This document shows positions 31,447 to 41,720 of a stretch of DNA of 64,000 nucleotides, one piece after another. Under the pieces are notes generated by a model. That model was not told the DNA's origin and ran no database searches. It saw only the letters and a list, made by a program, of their open reading frames with translations. The translations under genes and the position numbers were made by a program. The number at the start of each line of letters is the position of its first letter. Positions within the stretch are counted from its first letter, which is position 1. Location of the stretch: contig OZ251224.1 in assembly GCA_965240325.2 (NCBI GenBank), forward strand, positions 2,170,001-2,234,000. Reading direction: 5' to 3'. The DNA is from Rebecca billardiae RCC1528 (lineage: Eukaryota; Haptophyta).

Positions 31447-32316
31447 TCTTCGTAGCCGGCATGTCGACTTCGCGTAGTCGTGCTCAGCAGCGCGGCTCGG
31501 CTGGTCTCATTTAGTATATATGTATATATATAGTACACAGCTCGGCCATCATCGGCCGCCGCACCGACGCAGCCTTCGTCATGACAGTTCATTAGAGTAC
31601 ATAGTTAATCGTCGTAGTTCAAACTCAACTACTACCAGTTGAGTAGGCTGCGACGATGACGAATCTCGAGTGTCGAGTCTGAGGCGAGAGTCACAGTCTG
31701 AATGAGCCGAGCGACGACGGAGACTCGGCCGAGAGTCAGAGTGGCAGCGCCGACGGGTGTCGCCGGTGTCGGTACTCGGGTCGCGCCTATCCGCGATCGG
31801 CATAGGCCTCGCGGCATCATCGGATCAGGGGCCAGGCATCATCAGCCGCATCATCGATCGCTGATATAATGGTGACGATAGATGTAAGATGACGATGTCC
31901 GTGACGCCAGCAGAGTTACAGCAGACAATGCTTGTCAGCTTGTCCGGGCCAGCCGCCAGGTTGACGCCCGCAAGGCGCAACTCTTGACGACGCTGCTGAG
32001 TAGTGAGTGGCACTGTCTGACTCAGTAGTCAGTGCTGCGGGCTTACACCTAGGTAGACGGCAGCACGAGTCGGCCGAGTCGCAGCACGCATAGCCGTGGC
32101 AAGGGCCGTGCCGTGGCCCGTTCTAAGGCCGTTGTCTTCTTAGTGGGCAGGCGGGGCGCCTATTTTTTCTCGCGAATAACACCCAGAGCGGAACGTGCTC
32201 GAAGCTTCATCACGCCCCAGCGCCCCGCCGCCGGGCCGAGGAGCGAGCACGCCAGCGAGATTTCTTTTGCCATCATCGCTGGGCGCCGAAGCCGACGCAC
32301 GACACACACCACGACG
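31447..32316. other. Intergenic region, no gene seen
   Basis: This is lower-GC DNA with a short TATATATG run near 31515. The frame of the next gene opens before its ATG but without an upstream in-frame ATG. No motif is seen. Confidence 0.5.
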
Positions 32317-32883
32317 ATGATGCGGCTCACCTTCATCGCGTTCGTCACGCTCGCGGTCGCAGGGCTCGAGGCAGCTTCAGCGATGCGTGTGCACGTGGCT
32401 CGTGCCACGCCGACAGTCGCGTGCCGAAGAGTGTCCACCGCGTCGGCGATGATGGCCGCTCCGGCGCGCTGGCCTGAGATCATCCGTGGCTACGTCGCCG
32501 CCAAGTTTGCGACGGTCGACGCGGACAACAGCGGTGAGGTGGACCGCTCGGAGCTGGCGGAGATGTACCGCATGCTGATGCCCGATGCCACCGACGCCGA
32601 GCGCACGAGCGCGCTCGACGACTTCTTCAAGGAGTTCGACGCGGACAAGAGCGGCGACATTGATCAGGAAGAGTTCCTCGTGGCGGTCATGTCGAACAAG
32701 CTGCTCAACTCGAACATGCGCCTGAAGGAGCAGGTGTACGAAGACGTGCTGAAGACATTCGACGCCTCGGGCAAGAAGCTCATCTCCGACTCCGCCTTCG
32801 ACGCGCTCGAGGCGCAGCTCGACTGGGAGGGCTCGAACCTGCCCCAGCAGCTCGGCAAGCTGGCCAAGGCGTTTGCTGGCTGA
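32317..32883 (+). CDS. Secretory or plastid-targeted EF-hand calcium-binding protein
   Basis: The product has 188 residues from the first ATG of a tandem MM. Residues 1-22 form a clear signal peptide (MMRLTFIAFVTLAVAGLEAASA). A Thr/Ala/Arg-rich stretch to about residue 50 follows, which would fit a bipartite plastid leader. Two canonical EF-hand loops are visible, DADNSGEVDRSE (68-79) and DADKSGDIDQEE (108-119), with acidic residues at 1, 3, 9 and 12 and Gly at 6. A third region (FDASGKKLISDSAF) is degenerate and probably does not bind calcium. Likely role: calcium sensing or buffering in the secretory system or plastid. The frame opens further upstream, but only through non-ATG codons. Confidence 0.85.
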   Translation: MMRLTFIAFVTLAVAGLEAASAMRVHVARATPTVACRRVSTASAMMAAPARWPEIIRGYVAAKFATVDADNSGEVDRSELAEMYRMLMPDATDAERTSALDDFFKEFDADKSGDIDQEEFLVAVMSNKLLNSNMRLKEQVYEDVLKTFDASGKKLISDSAFDALEAQLDWEGSNLPQQLGKLAKAFAG

Positions 32884-33212
32884 GCCGGAGAGCGCCAGGC
32901 AAAGTTGCAGGCCGGGCGGTCGCTCGCGCGCGCGGAGCCAGCGACGCGGCTGCTCACGTTCGGCCGCTGTTCAATCCTGCCTCTGCGCGCGGTGATGCGC
33001 GAGCGATGTGGTCCACGGGCAGGCCTCCGCCGCCCGACACGAAGTATTACGTACAGAACTTGGCTCTAATACTATGATAATCACGACTGTCGACTCAATT
33101 ACTCACTAGTCATCACTACTCAGACTCAGTGACCTGACCCTGATTGATCGATGTATAGATCTATATTCGACGATACATCTTCGCCATCGGACATCGACTG
33201 GATAATCCTCAC
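32884..33212. other. Convergent intergenic region
   Basis: This region holds the 3' flanks of two convergent genes and is AT-richer from 33040. Nothing else is seen. Confidence 0.5.
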
Positions 33213-36200
33213 TCAGACCTCACGGCTGACGCTGCTGCTGGCGGCAGCCGCGTCGCCGTGAGAAGTCGTGCCGCCGCGGCGGTTGCCCTCCGACGCTGCA
33301 CTGCCGGCTGGCTGAGTCTGCCCGCCCGACGGCGGGGCACCAGTCGGCAAAGCCTGCTCCCAGCGGCTCTTGGCGCGCGGCACCATGGGTGACGTGCCGC
33401 GCGCCATTCTGCCCTTGGAATTCGTGCGCTGCGCGATCTGCAGCGGCGCCTCGAAGACGAGCGTGAGGGCCTTGGGCGCAGGGCTTCCGTGAGAGCGCGT
33501 CGCGCGCAGCCGTGGAGGTGGCGACTGCACGGTCGGCCGGGCGCGGGGCGACGCGTGCCCGTTGCCCCGCGCACCCTCGTCGCTGCGGCCGCTCTCGCGA
33601 GCACGGCCGCCGGTGCCGCCGCTCTCGCGCTTGGCGCGCGGGGAGCCGGCTGCGCCGGCACGCTCGCCGAAGGCGTTGCTCGTCCGCCACGCGGCCGGCG
33701 GGACCACAGGCCAGAGCGGCATGTACCGCCTGTACCCGCCGTCGTCGCCCACCTCCGGCAACGAGCTCGCCCGCACGCCCAGCGACGGCGGGCGCATGAC
33801 CGCGCCGCCGCCCGCGGGCATCGGCGTCGGCCGGAGCATCGGCGCGGCTTCGCCCCGCTCCGCGTCGCCTTGCTCGGCGGCGGATGCGGACGCGCCCGCG
33901 CCCGCGCGCGCGCCCAAGGCGGAGAGCGACTGCACGGCGTCGACGGACGAGCGCAGCCTGTCGCCCAGCCCACCGAGCTGCAGATCCGCCCACTCCCACT
34001 CCCACTCGAGCCATGGCAGCCGCGCGAGCAGGCCGGAGCCGACGCGCGCGAGCCGCGACTGCGGCGCCCTGCGCTCGGGCGGGAAGACGTACCCGCCGTG
34101 CGCGCGGCGTGCGCGCGCGAGCATGATGCAGAACATGGTGAACGAGCAGTACCCCTCGCACTTGAGCGCATCGGCCGCGAGCGCCTCCGTCCCCGCCGCG
34201 CCCAGGTCGAGCGGCGACGGCACCGCCGTCGCCGTCTTGCGCACGAGGGCTGCGAGCGTCTCGATCGCGGCGGTGCCAACGAGGTGGCGGCTCCGGTCGC
34301 GCGAGCGGCTGCGGCGGAGCGCGGCGTCGAAGACGGCGCGCGCGCCCGCGGCGAGGTCGAGCGCGTCGAGCACCGCCGCCGCGCGCGCGTGGCTCGTGTT
34401 CGCGTGCTCGGCCACCTCCGCCTCATGCGCTTCGAGCGTGGGCGCGCCGCCGCCGAGCCGACGGCGCGCCTCGATGGAAAGCGAGGCGTCAAAGATGTAC
34501 GCGCGCTGGCGCAGGTGGCCGTGCTCCGGGTCTCGCCACGCGATCCACGCGTTGAACGAGCCGGTGGCCACGCGGTCGATCAGCACGGCCACCGCGTGGA
34601 TCGGCCGGTACAGCAGCACGCTCGGCACCGCCAGCACGAGCCCGGCGACGCAGCCGAGCGCGCCGCCCCAGCGCGCCCAGTCGTCCGGCACGCGGAAGAC
34701 GTCGAGGATCGCGAGGACGAGCTCGAAGAGGAAGCCGACGACGCCGGCGAGCAGGCCGGCGAGCACGCCGCTCAGCCGCGCGATGCCCCAGCCGCGCGTG
34801 CGGTGCGGCTTGATCGTCCGGCGCCACGAGCTGAAGGCGCCCCACGCCGTCTGCTGCCGAGTGCTCACAGAGCGTCGCAGCGGCGCGTTGCGCATGATAG
34901 CGACGACCTCGGCGCTCACCTTGAGCTGCACGCCGCGCACGCTGTCGGACATGCGGAAGCGCGAGAGGCGCAGCTCAGGCTGGTCCAGCAGCAGGCTCAC
35001 GTCGCACAGCATCTTCTGCCGCGGGAGGCAGCGCTCAAAGTGGCGCACCGCCGTGCCCACGCCGTCCTCCGCGGCCATCCGCTCGGCGAGCTCGCGCGCG
35101 CGCGCCTGCACGCCGCGCTCGCGCAGCACGCCGAACTTGTGCGCGAGCGCGGGCGCGGTGAGCTGGCCGATGGGGCACGGCTCCGGCCCGACGCCCGCCC
35201 GGCGCACCATCTCGCCCCAGAAGAACTGGTCGCCGAAGAACGGGCAGATCATCGTCGGCTTGCCGTACCGCAGGCCGGCGGCGGTCGTGCCCGCGCCGCC
35301 GTGGTGCACGACCGCCGCGACCCTTGGCAGGAGCCAGTCGTGCGCGCACGGGCCGAGGTCGAAGCACAGCCCGCCGCTGGCCTCGGCCGTGCGCAGCTTG
35401 GACCACGGCGCCTGCACGAGCACGCGCGTCTTGCTCCGCCTCGCCGCCTCGACGATCGTACCGGCGAGCGCCGTCGGGTCATCGATCACCATCGAGCCAA
35501 AGCCGACAAAGATCGGCGGCTTGCCCGCGCCCAGGAAGGCGTCGAGTCGGCGCTGCTCGGCGGGGTCGAGGTTGCTGCCGGGCGCGCCGCCGTCGGCTCG
35601 CGCGGGCGACGCGAACGCGCCGACCACCTCGACGTGCTCGCCCGCCCAGTCCTCGGGCTTGGGGACGAACGACGGCGACCACATGAAGCTGAAAGGCACG
35701 CGGAAGCGGTGCAGCAGCAGCCCGACAAACGTGCCGAGCTGGAGCGCGGGGAGGCGGAGCACCTTGGTGCGCCACGCGTTGATCATCGCGCGGTTCGACA
35801 CCCACATCGCCTCCTCGACGATCGCGTAGCTGTGCAGGTTCACCTCGCCGCTCGTCGTGTCGTTGCGCAGGCCAGACATCGGGTGCGGGAACGCCTTGGT
35901 CGGGAGCCACGGCTGCGGGAACATCATGTGCAGCGGCACGCCGAGGGCCTCGGCGACGTGGACGTGGCCGAAGCACACGGGGTTGGCGATGATCGCGTCG
36001 GCGACGAACGGGCGCGCGTCGAAGTCGAACGGGTCCTTCTCCGTCACGGCCGGCCAGAGCGAGTGCACGATCTCGCGCAGCATCTCGACCTTGCTCAGCC
36101 GGAAGCGCAGGGCCTCGCCGATGAGCGTCCCGCCACTCTCGACCATCCAGCGCGAGAGCTTCCGAGGGTCCCCGGCGAGCGGGTAGTGCTCGACCCCGTG

Positions 36201-36440
36201 GCTCAGCACCAGGTGCCTATGCGCCGTGTGCGTGGCCACACGCACGCGGTGCCCGCGCTCGGCCAGCTTGAGCGCGAGCGAGATGAACGGCAGGATGTCG
36301 CCGTGCGTGCCGACGACGAGGATCGCGATGCAGAGCGGCGGCAGCTCGAAAGGCACGTGCTCGGACGCCGCCCAGTCCGCCGGCGGCCGCGACGCCGGCG
36401 CCGCCTCGTTTGAGGCGCGCGTCGCCGACTCCGCCAGCAT
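33213..36440 (-). CDS. Sterol 3-beta-glucosyltransferase-like UDP-glycosyltransferase with membrane-associated C-terminal extension
   Basis: The product has 1075 residues from the ATG at 36440. Residues about 30-65 carry the N-terminal GT motif (VGTHGDILPFISLALKLAERG). Residues about 300-420 carry the donor-binding half, with IFVGFGSMVIDDP and VHHGGAGTTAAGLRYGKPTM followed by PFFGDQFFWG, the signature of UGT80/Atg26-type sterol glucosyltransferases (GT1/GT28 fold). The expected reaction is transfer of glucose from UDP-glucose to a sterol. Beyond the catalytic part there is an unusual ~600-residue extension. It has hydrophobic segments (GVLAGLLAGVVGFLFELVLA and GGALGCVAGLVLAVPSVLLY), then a region including DALKCEGYCSFTMFCIMLAR, and a low-complexity Arg/Ser/Pro tail. 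No intron is evident. The gene is convergent with the EF-hand gene and co-directional with the protease upstream. Confidence 0.85.
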   Translation of the reverse strand: MLAESATRASNEAAPASRPPADWAASEHVPFELPPLCIAILVVGTHGDILPFISLALKLAERGHRVRVATHTAHRHLVLSHGVEHYPLAGDPRKLSRWMVESGGTLIGEALRFRLSKVEMLREIVHSLWPAVTEKDPFDFDARPFVADAIIANPVCFGHVHVAEALGVPLHMMFPQPWLPTKAFPHPMSGLRNDTTSGEVNLHSYAIVEEAMWVSNRAMINAWRTKVLRLPALQLGTFVGLLLHRFRVPFSFMWSPSFVPKPEDWAGEHVEVVGAFASPARADGGAPGSNLDPAEQRRLDAFLGAGKPPIFVGFGSMVIDDPTALAGTIVEAARRSKTRVLVQAPWSKLRTAEASGGLCFDLGPCAHDWLLPRVAAVVHHGGAGTTAAGLRYGKPTMICPFFGDQFFWGEMVRRAGVGPEPCPIGQLTAPALAHKFGVLRERGVQARARELAERMAAEDGVGTAVRHFERCLPRQKMLCDVSLLLDQPELRLSRFRMSDSVRGVQLKVSAEVVAIMRNAPLRRSVSTRQQTAWGAFSSWRRTIKPHRTRGWGIARLSGVLAGLLAGVVGFLFELVLAILDVFRVPDDWARWGGALGCVAGLVLAVPSVLLYRPIHAVAVLIDRVATGSFNAWIAWRDPEHGHLRQRAYIFDASLSIEARRRLGGGAPTLEAHEAEVAEHANTSHARAAAVLDALDLAAGARAVFDAALRRSRSRDRSRHLVGTAAIETLAALVRKTATAVPSPLDLGAAGTEALAADALKCEGYCSFTMFCIMLARARRAHGGYVFPPERRAPQSRLARVGSGLLARLPWLEWEWEWADLQLGGLGDRLRSSVDAVQSLSALGARAGAGASASAAEQGDAERGEAAPMLRPTPMPAGGGAVMRPPSLGVRASSLPEVGDDGGYRRYMPLWPVVPPAAWRTSNAFGERAGAAGSPRAKRESGGTGGRARESGRSDEGARGNGHASPRARPTVQSPPPRLRATRSHGSPAPKALTLVFEAPLQIAQRTNSKGRMARGTSPMVPRAKSRWEQALPTGAPPSGGQTQPAGSAASEGNRRGGTTSHGDAAAASSSVSREV

Positions 36441-36888
36441 GGCGGGACTACCCGTTGGCTTGAACAGTGAGGTTCGAAAGCGAAGCACCGAGAATTCGGC
36501 GGTAATACCCTCATGGTCGCAACTCAATTGCGATTTACCGCTTGCAAGTTGCAACGGGTTGATTCAACACGATTCAGCTACTGACCACTATAGATTTTAC
36601 CTGCGCATCATCGACCAAACGATGCAAATCAGCTACCCACGAGCTCCAATATCGTCGCACGAATGATTGTGCGCACTCCTCTCCTCCGGAAAATGGCAGC
36701 AAATCGAAGCACACGCGCGACATCATAGCGAGTCGCGCGACACGGAGTTGCTCATGAAACGATGAATGCTGGTGCGACGAGTTGACAGTCACGGAATTGG
36801 CAGTGGGGTCACTCGGGTCGGGCGCAGTCGATCGCGCATCTCAGGCGGTCGGCGCCGCGGCGTGCGAGGACGCCCGGTTGATCGCCGC
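36441..36888. other. Intergenic region between two minus-strand genes
   Basis: This 448-bp region must hold the 3' end of the protease gene and the promoter of the glycosyltransferase gene. I see no gene in it. Confidence 0.5.
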
Positions 36889-39195
36889 TCACACGCGGTC
36901 GCAGCCCTTGCCGTCGCAGGAGCCCGAGGACGCGGACGGCGTCGGCGTGGTGGGGCCTGCCCGCGAGGAGAAGAGCCCACCGCCGCCGCCGCCCTTGCCG
37001 CCCTTGCTGTCGGCCAGCGGCGGGTGCTGCTTGCCGGCCCGGTCCGCCGGGCGACGCAGCGGCTGCGCGCGCGGCATTGCACTCCGCGCGGCTCCCCACA
37101 CCGGCGCGCTCGCGCCGTCCGCGGATCTGCCACCGGCTTGCTTGGGCCCGCGCCCGGCGCGCGAGGCGGAGCGCTCCTTCTCGTCGTACTCGCGCCACAC
37201 GGCGGCCTCGAGCGCGCGCTTCGACCGGCTCGTCCGGGGCCGGACAAAGGTGTCGTCGCTCATCGTCGGGTGACGCGGGGCGCCGAAGCTGAGGCGGCGG
37301 GTGCGGGTCGCGGAGGAGAGGCGGCGCAGCCTGACCACGGGGCTCGCGTAGCTCGTGGGCTCCGGCTCGTCGGCGCCGCCGCTCAGTCCAAGCAGGTGGC
37401 CGAGCCGGCCCAAGAAGCCCTGCGACTGCTGCTGCTGCTGCTTGCTCTTGCGCACCTCCTCCTGGGCGGCCTTGCGCTCGGCGCGGATGCGCTCGAGGTC
37501 CTTGGCCATCGCCTTGATCGCGATGCGCATGTCGGCCACCTGCGTGCGGTACCGCCGGCGCACGTACTGCCCCATCAGCAGCGTGACCGTGAGCGCGACG
37601 AGCACGGGCACCGCGACAGACATGGTGAGGCGGAACCAGCCAATGTTGCGCGTGTACCGCTGGCAGCGCGGCACGCCGACCGACTGGTGGCAGCTCGGGT
37701 AGAGGAAGGCGAGGCCCTGCACGTCGTCCTCGGAGAGGCACGCATGCGGCGTGTGCTGCGTGAACTGCTTCATGATCGTCTCCGCCGGCGCGTCCGCGAG
37801 CTCGGGCAGCGACTCGTCCTGCATGCACGTGTTGGGCCCCATCGGCTCGGGCGAGCGGTAGTTGAGACCGTCGCGCGCGAGCTCATCCGGGTGGCCCAGG
37901 CCGAGCAGGTGGCCGGTCTCGTGGGCGAGGAGCGCGTTGAAGTCGAAGCACTCCCAGCAGGGCAGGAACACGCGCGTGTAGAAGATCGGCGGGAAGAGGA
38001 GGCAGACCCAGAGCAGGATCACGACGGACCAGTGCCGGTTGGCGACCGTCAGGAAGATGCTCGCGAGCTTGGTGCGCCGCCACGCCGACCACGCGTCCTC
38101 CGTCGACGGCTCGGGCAGGTTGAAGAGCGAGAGGCGGCGCTCGGGGCTCGAGTCGGCGGGCTGCGGGCCGCGGCCGCTCGTGCGCGGCCGGCGCGCCGAC
38201 TGCGGGCCGTCCGTCGCGGCGCGCTCCGAGAGCCGAGGCGCGCTGCTCTCGCCCTTGTCCTCGGCGTTCTCTGTCGGCTCGCGGCTGGCGAGCTGCTTCG
38301 AGCCGGCCGCGCGCCGGCGGTGGAGGTTGAAGACGTACGAGACGTGCTCGGCGGCCTCGAAGCGCGTGTTGGGCGGCGCGCCCGTGCGCGTGCGCGCGCG
38401 CGCCTGGCTGTACACCTCGTGCACCGCGTACCCCGTCACGCACAGCTGCACGAGCAGCGCGACGAGCGCGAGGCTCCACACGACCGCCAGGACCGCCTGG
38501 CCGATCCGCAGCGCGCGCTGCTCGCCCATCCTGTCCTTCCACGCATGGAAGGGGTGGCAGAAGGTGTTGTCCAGGTACCAGCACGAGCCGGCGTTGATGA
38601 AGATCGTGGCGTCCTCGATGCGCAGGTGGTCCTTCGTCGTGTTCCCGTTCGTCTTGCGGATGCCGAGGCGGCGCGCGCGGTGCTCAATGTACGCGGCGCG
38701 CGCGCCGTAGTGGTCGCCCGCGGTGGCGGTGATGCGGACCTGGGGCTCGATGCAGCCGTCGTCGAGCTCGTTCTCGTTCTTGCCACACGTCTCCACCCCG
38801 GCGTTGACGAAGTGGACGACGCGCGAGTTCGCCTCCCACGAGAGGAACGCGCGGTCGATCGCGTCGAGCAGGTTGTCGCACGTCACAAAGAGGCGCGCGT
38901 CCTCCATCATGTCGTCGCGGAAGACGGGGAGCATCGTGTCGCAGAAGCTGGAGTCCACGGTGTAGGTGATACCTCCGCCGAGGCCCTCGATCGACGACGC
39001 CGAGTCCTCCGGCGCGTGCCACCGGAAGCCCGTGTCGAGCCCGATGCCAATGCCATCGTCCTCGACGCCGATCGGACCCCACGCGTGCGCGGGCGCGAGG
39101 AGGGTGCACGCCAGGAGGAGGCCGGCCGGAGCGGTGGCGATGGCGGAGCGGATGCCGCGCGGGCGCCCGCGCCCGCGAGGGTGGTCTGAACGCAT
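36889..39195 (-). CDS. Matrixin-like zinc metalloprotease with membrane segments inserted in the catalytic domain
   Basis: The product has 768 residues from an ATG. A signal sequence (PAGLLLACTLLAPAHAW) is followed by the first half of a matrixin (M10-like) fold: GITYTVDSS, then LLDAIDRAFLSWEANS, then VVHFVNAG. A membrane span (AVLAVVWSLALVALLVQLCV) and a charged loop of about 130 residues follow. A second span (WSVVILLWVCLLFPPIFY) then leads into the zinc site HETGHLLGLGH (37891-37923, residues 425-435). After it come a Met-turn-like PEPMGPNTCM and LSEDDVQGLAFLYPSC, typical of the matrixin C-terminal helix. A third span (MSVAVPVLVALTVTLLMG) and a coiled, Gln-rich and Arg/Ser-rich cytosolic tail end the protein. 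All three zinc ligands and the catalytic Glu are present, so activity is plausible. Targets are unknown. Confidence 0.85.
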   Translation of the reverse strand: MRSDHPRGRGRPRGIRSAIATAPAGLLLACTLLAPAHAWGPIGVEDDGIGIGLDTGFRWHAPEDSASSIEGLGGGITYTVDSSFCDTMLPVFRDDMMEDARLFVTCDNLLDAIDRAFLSWEANSRVVHFVNAGVETCGKNENELDDGCIEPQVRITATAGDHYGARAAYIEHRARRLGIRKTNGNTTKDHLRIEDATIFINAGSCWYLDNTFCHPFHAWKDRMGEQRALRIGQAVLAVVWSLALVALLVQLCVTGYAVHEVYSQARARTRTGAPPNTRFEAAEHVSYVFNLHRRRAAGSKQLASREPTENAEDKGESSAPRLSERAATDGPQSARRPRTSGRGPQPADSSPERRLSLFNLPEPSTEDAWSAWRRTKLASIFLTVANRHWSVVILLWVCLLFPPIFYTRVFLPCWECFDFNALLAHETGHLLGLGHPDELARDGLNYRSPEPMGPNTCMQDESLPELADAPAETIMKQFTQHTPHACLSEDDVQGLAFLYPSCHQSVGVPRCQRYTRNIGWFRLTMSVAVPVLVALTVTLLMGQYVRRRYRTQVADMRIAIKAMAKDLERIRAERKAAQEEVRKSKQQQQQSQGFLGRLGHLLGLSGGADEPEPTSYASPVVRLRRLSSATRTRRLSFGAPRHPTMSDDTFVRPRTSRSKRALEAAVWREYDEKERSASRAGRGPKQAGGRSADGASAPVWGAARSAMPRAQPLRRPADRAGKQHPPLADSKGGKGGGGGGLFSSRAGPTTPTPSASSGSCDGKGCDRV

Positions 39196-39907
39196 GTTAT
39201 CCGCGTTCGACGGCTCGTGCGTTGGTTCCCAGGGCTCACCGGGGGCACACCCGTCGCCTGACGCGCGGGCTGTGCGCTGGGCGGGCGTGGTTCCGCTCTG
39301 GCTCGCGAGCTAGAGGCGGGGTCGCGCGGGAGCATCAATCCCACACATCGAGCCGCGAGCGAAGTACGGAGGGCGATTTTAGCAGCATAGGTTTTAGTGA
39401 TTCATCATCACCCATCAAGTGTGTTGTAAGCGATAGCAATCTAGTAGAAAATAGACGTGCAATAACCCCCCATTTCATTCATCATCAAACCCTGTCTTTG
39501 GACAGCGGTTGCCATCAAACTTTGCCCGCCCTGGCGCGCCCTCGAAAGTCCGAGAGGCCTTAAACCAGCTCAAATCGCCACTATCTTGCCCAGAGGATGG
39601 AACCTATTTCTGATTCTCTTGATTAGGGAATGAATGATTATCCGCGTTTCGAACCCGCCATGCGACCTATCCTAAAGTATGCCAGTATGGGCTACCTACC
39701 AAGGGCGTTCCCGGGATCCTGCCACACGCTCCCGAAAAGCAAAGCCCCCCCTGGGGGGGCTTTGCCTTTTTCCGTATTCAATGTACCCGCTTCAAATGGA
39801 CGAAGCCCGTTCCAATAGGAAGACGGTTCAATTTGGCGTATGACCGATGCGGGGAACGCCCCTGAGTAGTAGTGCAAGCACAAGATTCCATCTCCGCTTA
39901 TTGGACG
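39196..39907. other. Intergenic region between divergent genes, with a foldback element
   Basis: This 711-bp stretch lies between the protease ATG (minus) and the JmjC ATG (plus). It is AT-richer and has no gene. The foldback sequence at 39701-39862 is listed separately. Confidence 0.5.
39701..39862. repeat. Small foldback sequence with G/C-tract hairpin
   Basis: The outer arms GGGCGTTCCC (39703-39712) and GGGAACGCCC (about 39852-39861) are complementary. Between them is a 27-nt hairpin, 39739-39751 and 39753-39765, with a perfect 13-bp stem (GCAAAGCCCCCCC) and a one-base loop. It could be a MITE-like insertion. It lies just upstream of the JmjC start codon at 39908, probably in its 5' region. 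Confidence 0.65.
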
Positions 39908-41431
39908 ATGGCGCATTCTCCCCCTCGCCTCCTCCAGCCCGACCCCACGCCACGACTGGCGTGCGGGACGTTCGCGGCACGCTCGCGCGTGCTGCGGCTC
40001 GTCGATCTCGCGCGCGCGTGTGAGGCGGATCCGTCGCGCGCGCCAGAGCTCGTCGCCGCCGCGCGCGCGCTCGCAGCCGAGGCGTACGGGCAGCTGCATA
40101 CCGGGCACTGGACGCAGGTCGACCCCGCCTGGCGCGAGGCGTACATGCTCGCCGCGCTCCATGCTGCGCAGGGCGAGCGCGCGCTGGCGGGCGATGCGAG
40201 CGCCGAAGACATCGTGCGCACGCTCGACCTCGGCCTGATGCTCGGCAACGGCGCGTACCGCCAGCAGCTGCTCGAGGCGGTCGAGGCGGTGGACGCGCCG
40301 CCGCGCGCGCCGCGCGCGCCGCGCCGCGGGGGCCCGTCTGCGCCGCCGCGGAGAGGAGCGGCGCCCGCCGTGGCGCCACGCTTGCCGCTGCGTCCGTCCG
40401 GATCGCCCATCCGCGTGCTCCACCTGCCCGCCCTCGAGCACTTCTACAACGAGTGCATGGCCGTGCGCCAGCCCGCAGTCATCAAAGGGATGCTCGACAG
40501 CTGGCCCGCGCGCACCACGCGCCCGTGGAGTGATTTGGACTACCTGCGCGCGGTGGCGGGCCACCGCACGGTGCCGGTCGAGCTGGGAGAGCATTACCTG
40601 CACGCGAAATGGCGCGAGGAGCTGATGACGTTCGGCCAGTTCATCGACGCGCACATCGACCCTGCACGGTCGGACGAGCGGAGCGGTGCGCCCGCGGCCG
40701 AGCCGCCCCTCCAGCCGCCGCGAGGCTACCTCGCCCAGCACCAGCTCCTCACGCAGATCCCCGCGCTCCGGCGCGACATCATCGTCCCGGACTACTGCGC
40801 GCTCTCCACGGACGAGGACGAGGACGACGGGAGCGAGGACGACGAGGAGGAGGCGAGAGGACAGCTGGCGGCGGTCGCGGCGCAGCCCCCGTCGGGCGCG
40901 GGCGAGGCCGACCTGATGGCGGCGGCGCGCGACGGCAGCGCACACGCGGGGCGGCGGCCGCAGTCGGACGGCTGCGATGGGAGCACGCCGCCGTTCGACT
41001 CGTGCCCACCCGCGAAGCGCGCGCGCGTGCACGATGATCGCGCGCTGGCACCACCTGGCGGCCGGCGGCGCGGTGCGGAGCCGGGCGGTGTGCAGGTGAA
41101 CGCGTGGTTTGGCCCTGCGGGCACGGTCTCGCCGCTGCACCACGATCGCTACCACAACCTGCTCGCGCAGGTGGTCGGCCGCAAGTACGTCCGGCTGTAT
41201 GCCGCCGAGTACACGAGCGCGCTCTACCCTCGCACGGACGCGCTGCACGCCGTGAGCTCGCAGATCGAGGACCTGCACGCCGTCGACGAAGCGCGCTTCC
41301 CGCTCTTCGCGGCCGCGCCCTATGCGGATGTGGTGCTCGCCGAGGGCGAGGCGCTGTACATCCCGCCGCACGTGTGGCACTACGTCGAGTCGCTCGAGAC
41401 GAGCTTCTCCGTCAGCTTCTGGTGGCGCTAG
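39908..41431 (+). CDS. JmjC-domain oxygenase, KDM8/JMJD5-like
   Basis: The product has 507 residues from the first ATG. The N-terminal 130 residues are a helical, Ala-rich region with [20 protein letters not shown], as in JMJD5. The C-terminal cupin has [13 protein letters not shown], then [20 protein letters not shown] with the iron ligands His411 and Asp413. GRKYVRLYA follows, and the distal His491 is in [11 protein letters not shown], ending SFSVSFWW. This closely follows JMJD5/KDM8, a 2-oxoglutarate/Fe(II) oxygenase reported as an arginyl hydroxylase or histone-directed enzyme. Between the cupin halves is an acidic, disordered insertion ([14 protein letters not shown]) and a basic KRARVHDD patch, perhaps a nuclear signal. 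Location is probably nuclear or cytosolic; no signal peptide is seen. Confidence 0.9.
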   Translation: MAHSPPRLLQPDPTPRLACGTFAARSRVLRLVDLARACEADPSRAPELVAAARALAAEAYGQLHTGHWTQVDPAWREAYMLAALHAAQGERALAGDASAEDIVRTLDLGLMLGNGAYRQQLLEAVEAVDAPPRAPRAPRRGGPSAPPRRGAAPAVAPRLPLRPSGSPIRVLHLPALEHFYNECMAVRQPAVIKGMLDSWPARTTRPWSDLDYLRAVAGHRTVPVELGEHYLHAKWREELMTFGQFIDAHIDPARSDERSGAPAAEPPLQPPRGYLAQHQLLTQIPALRRDIIVPDYCALSTDEDEDDGSEDDEEEARGQLAAVAAQPPSGAGEADLMAAARDGSAHAGRRPQSDGCDGSTPPFDSCPPAKRARVHDDRALAPPGGRRRGAEPGGVQVNAWFGPAGTVSPLHHDRYHNLLAQVVGRKYVRLYAAEYTSALYPRTDALHAVSSQIEDLHAVDEARFPLFAAAPYADVVLAEGEALYIPPHVWHYVESLETSFSVSFWWR

Positions 41432-41720
41432 GGCATTACAAGAAGGGTGCCCTTTCGCTTGTCGTCTGCTCACCTCCCCGCCATCGTGTGATGCGATAAA
41501 CGACCGCAGGCTCGTGGCAGCTGACTAATCCGCAGGGCTCCGGACTGCCAGAGGCCGCAGACGTCCTCCATGCTTCGCACCAGCCGGATCGCTGGCCACA
41601 GGAAGCCAGGATCCAAGGTCAGGCCCAGGCGCGAGGACATGTACAGCACCTTCGCCTGTGCCGATCGATGAGGGATAGGGAAGTAAAGGCCCGGCGCAGA
41701 GCGTCTGACTGTAAGTCTGT

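Noticed and set aside
33489-36413. 974-codon open frame on plus, antisense to the glycosyltransferase
   Set aside because: It is an Arg/Ala/His-rich shadow with no domain; the minus strand holds the glycosyltransferase motifs.
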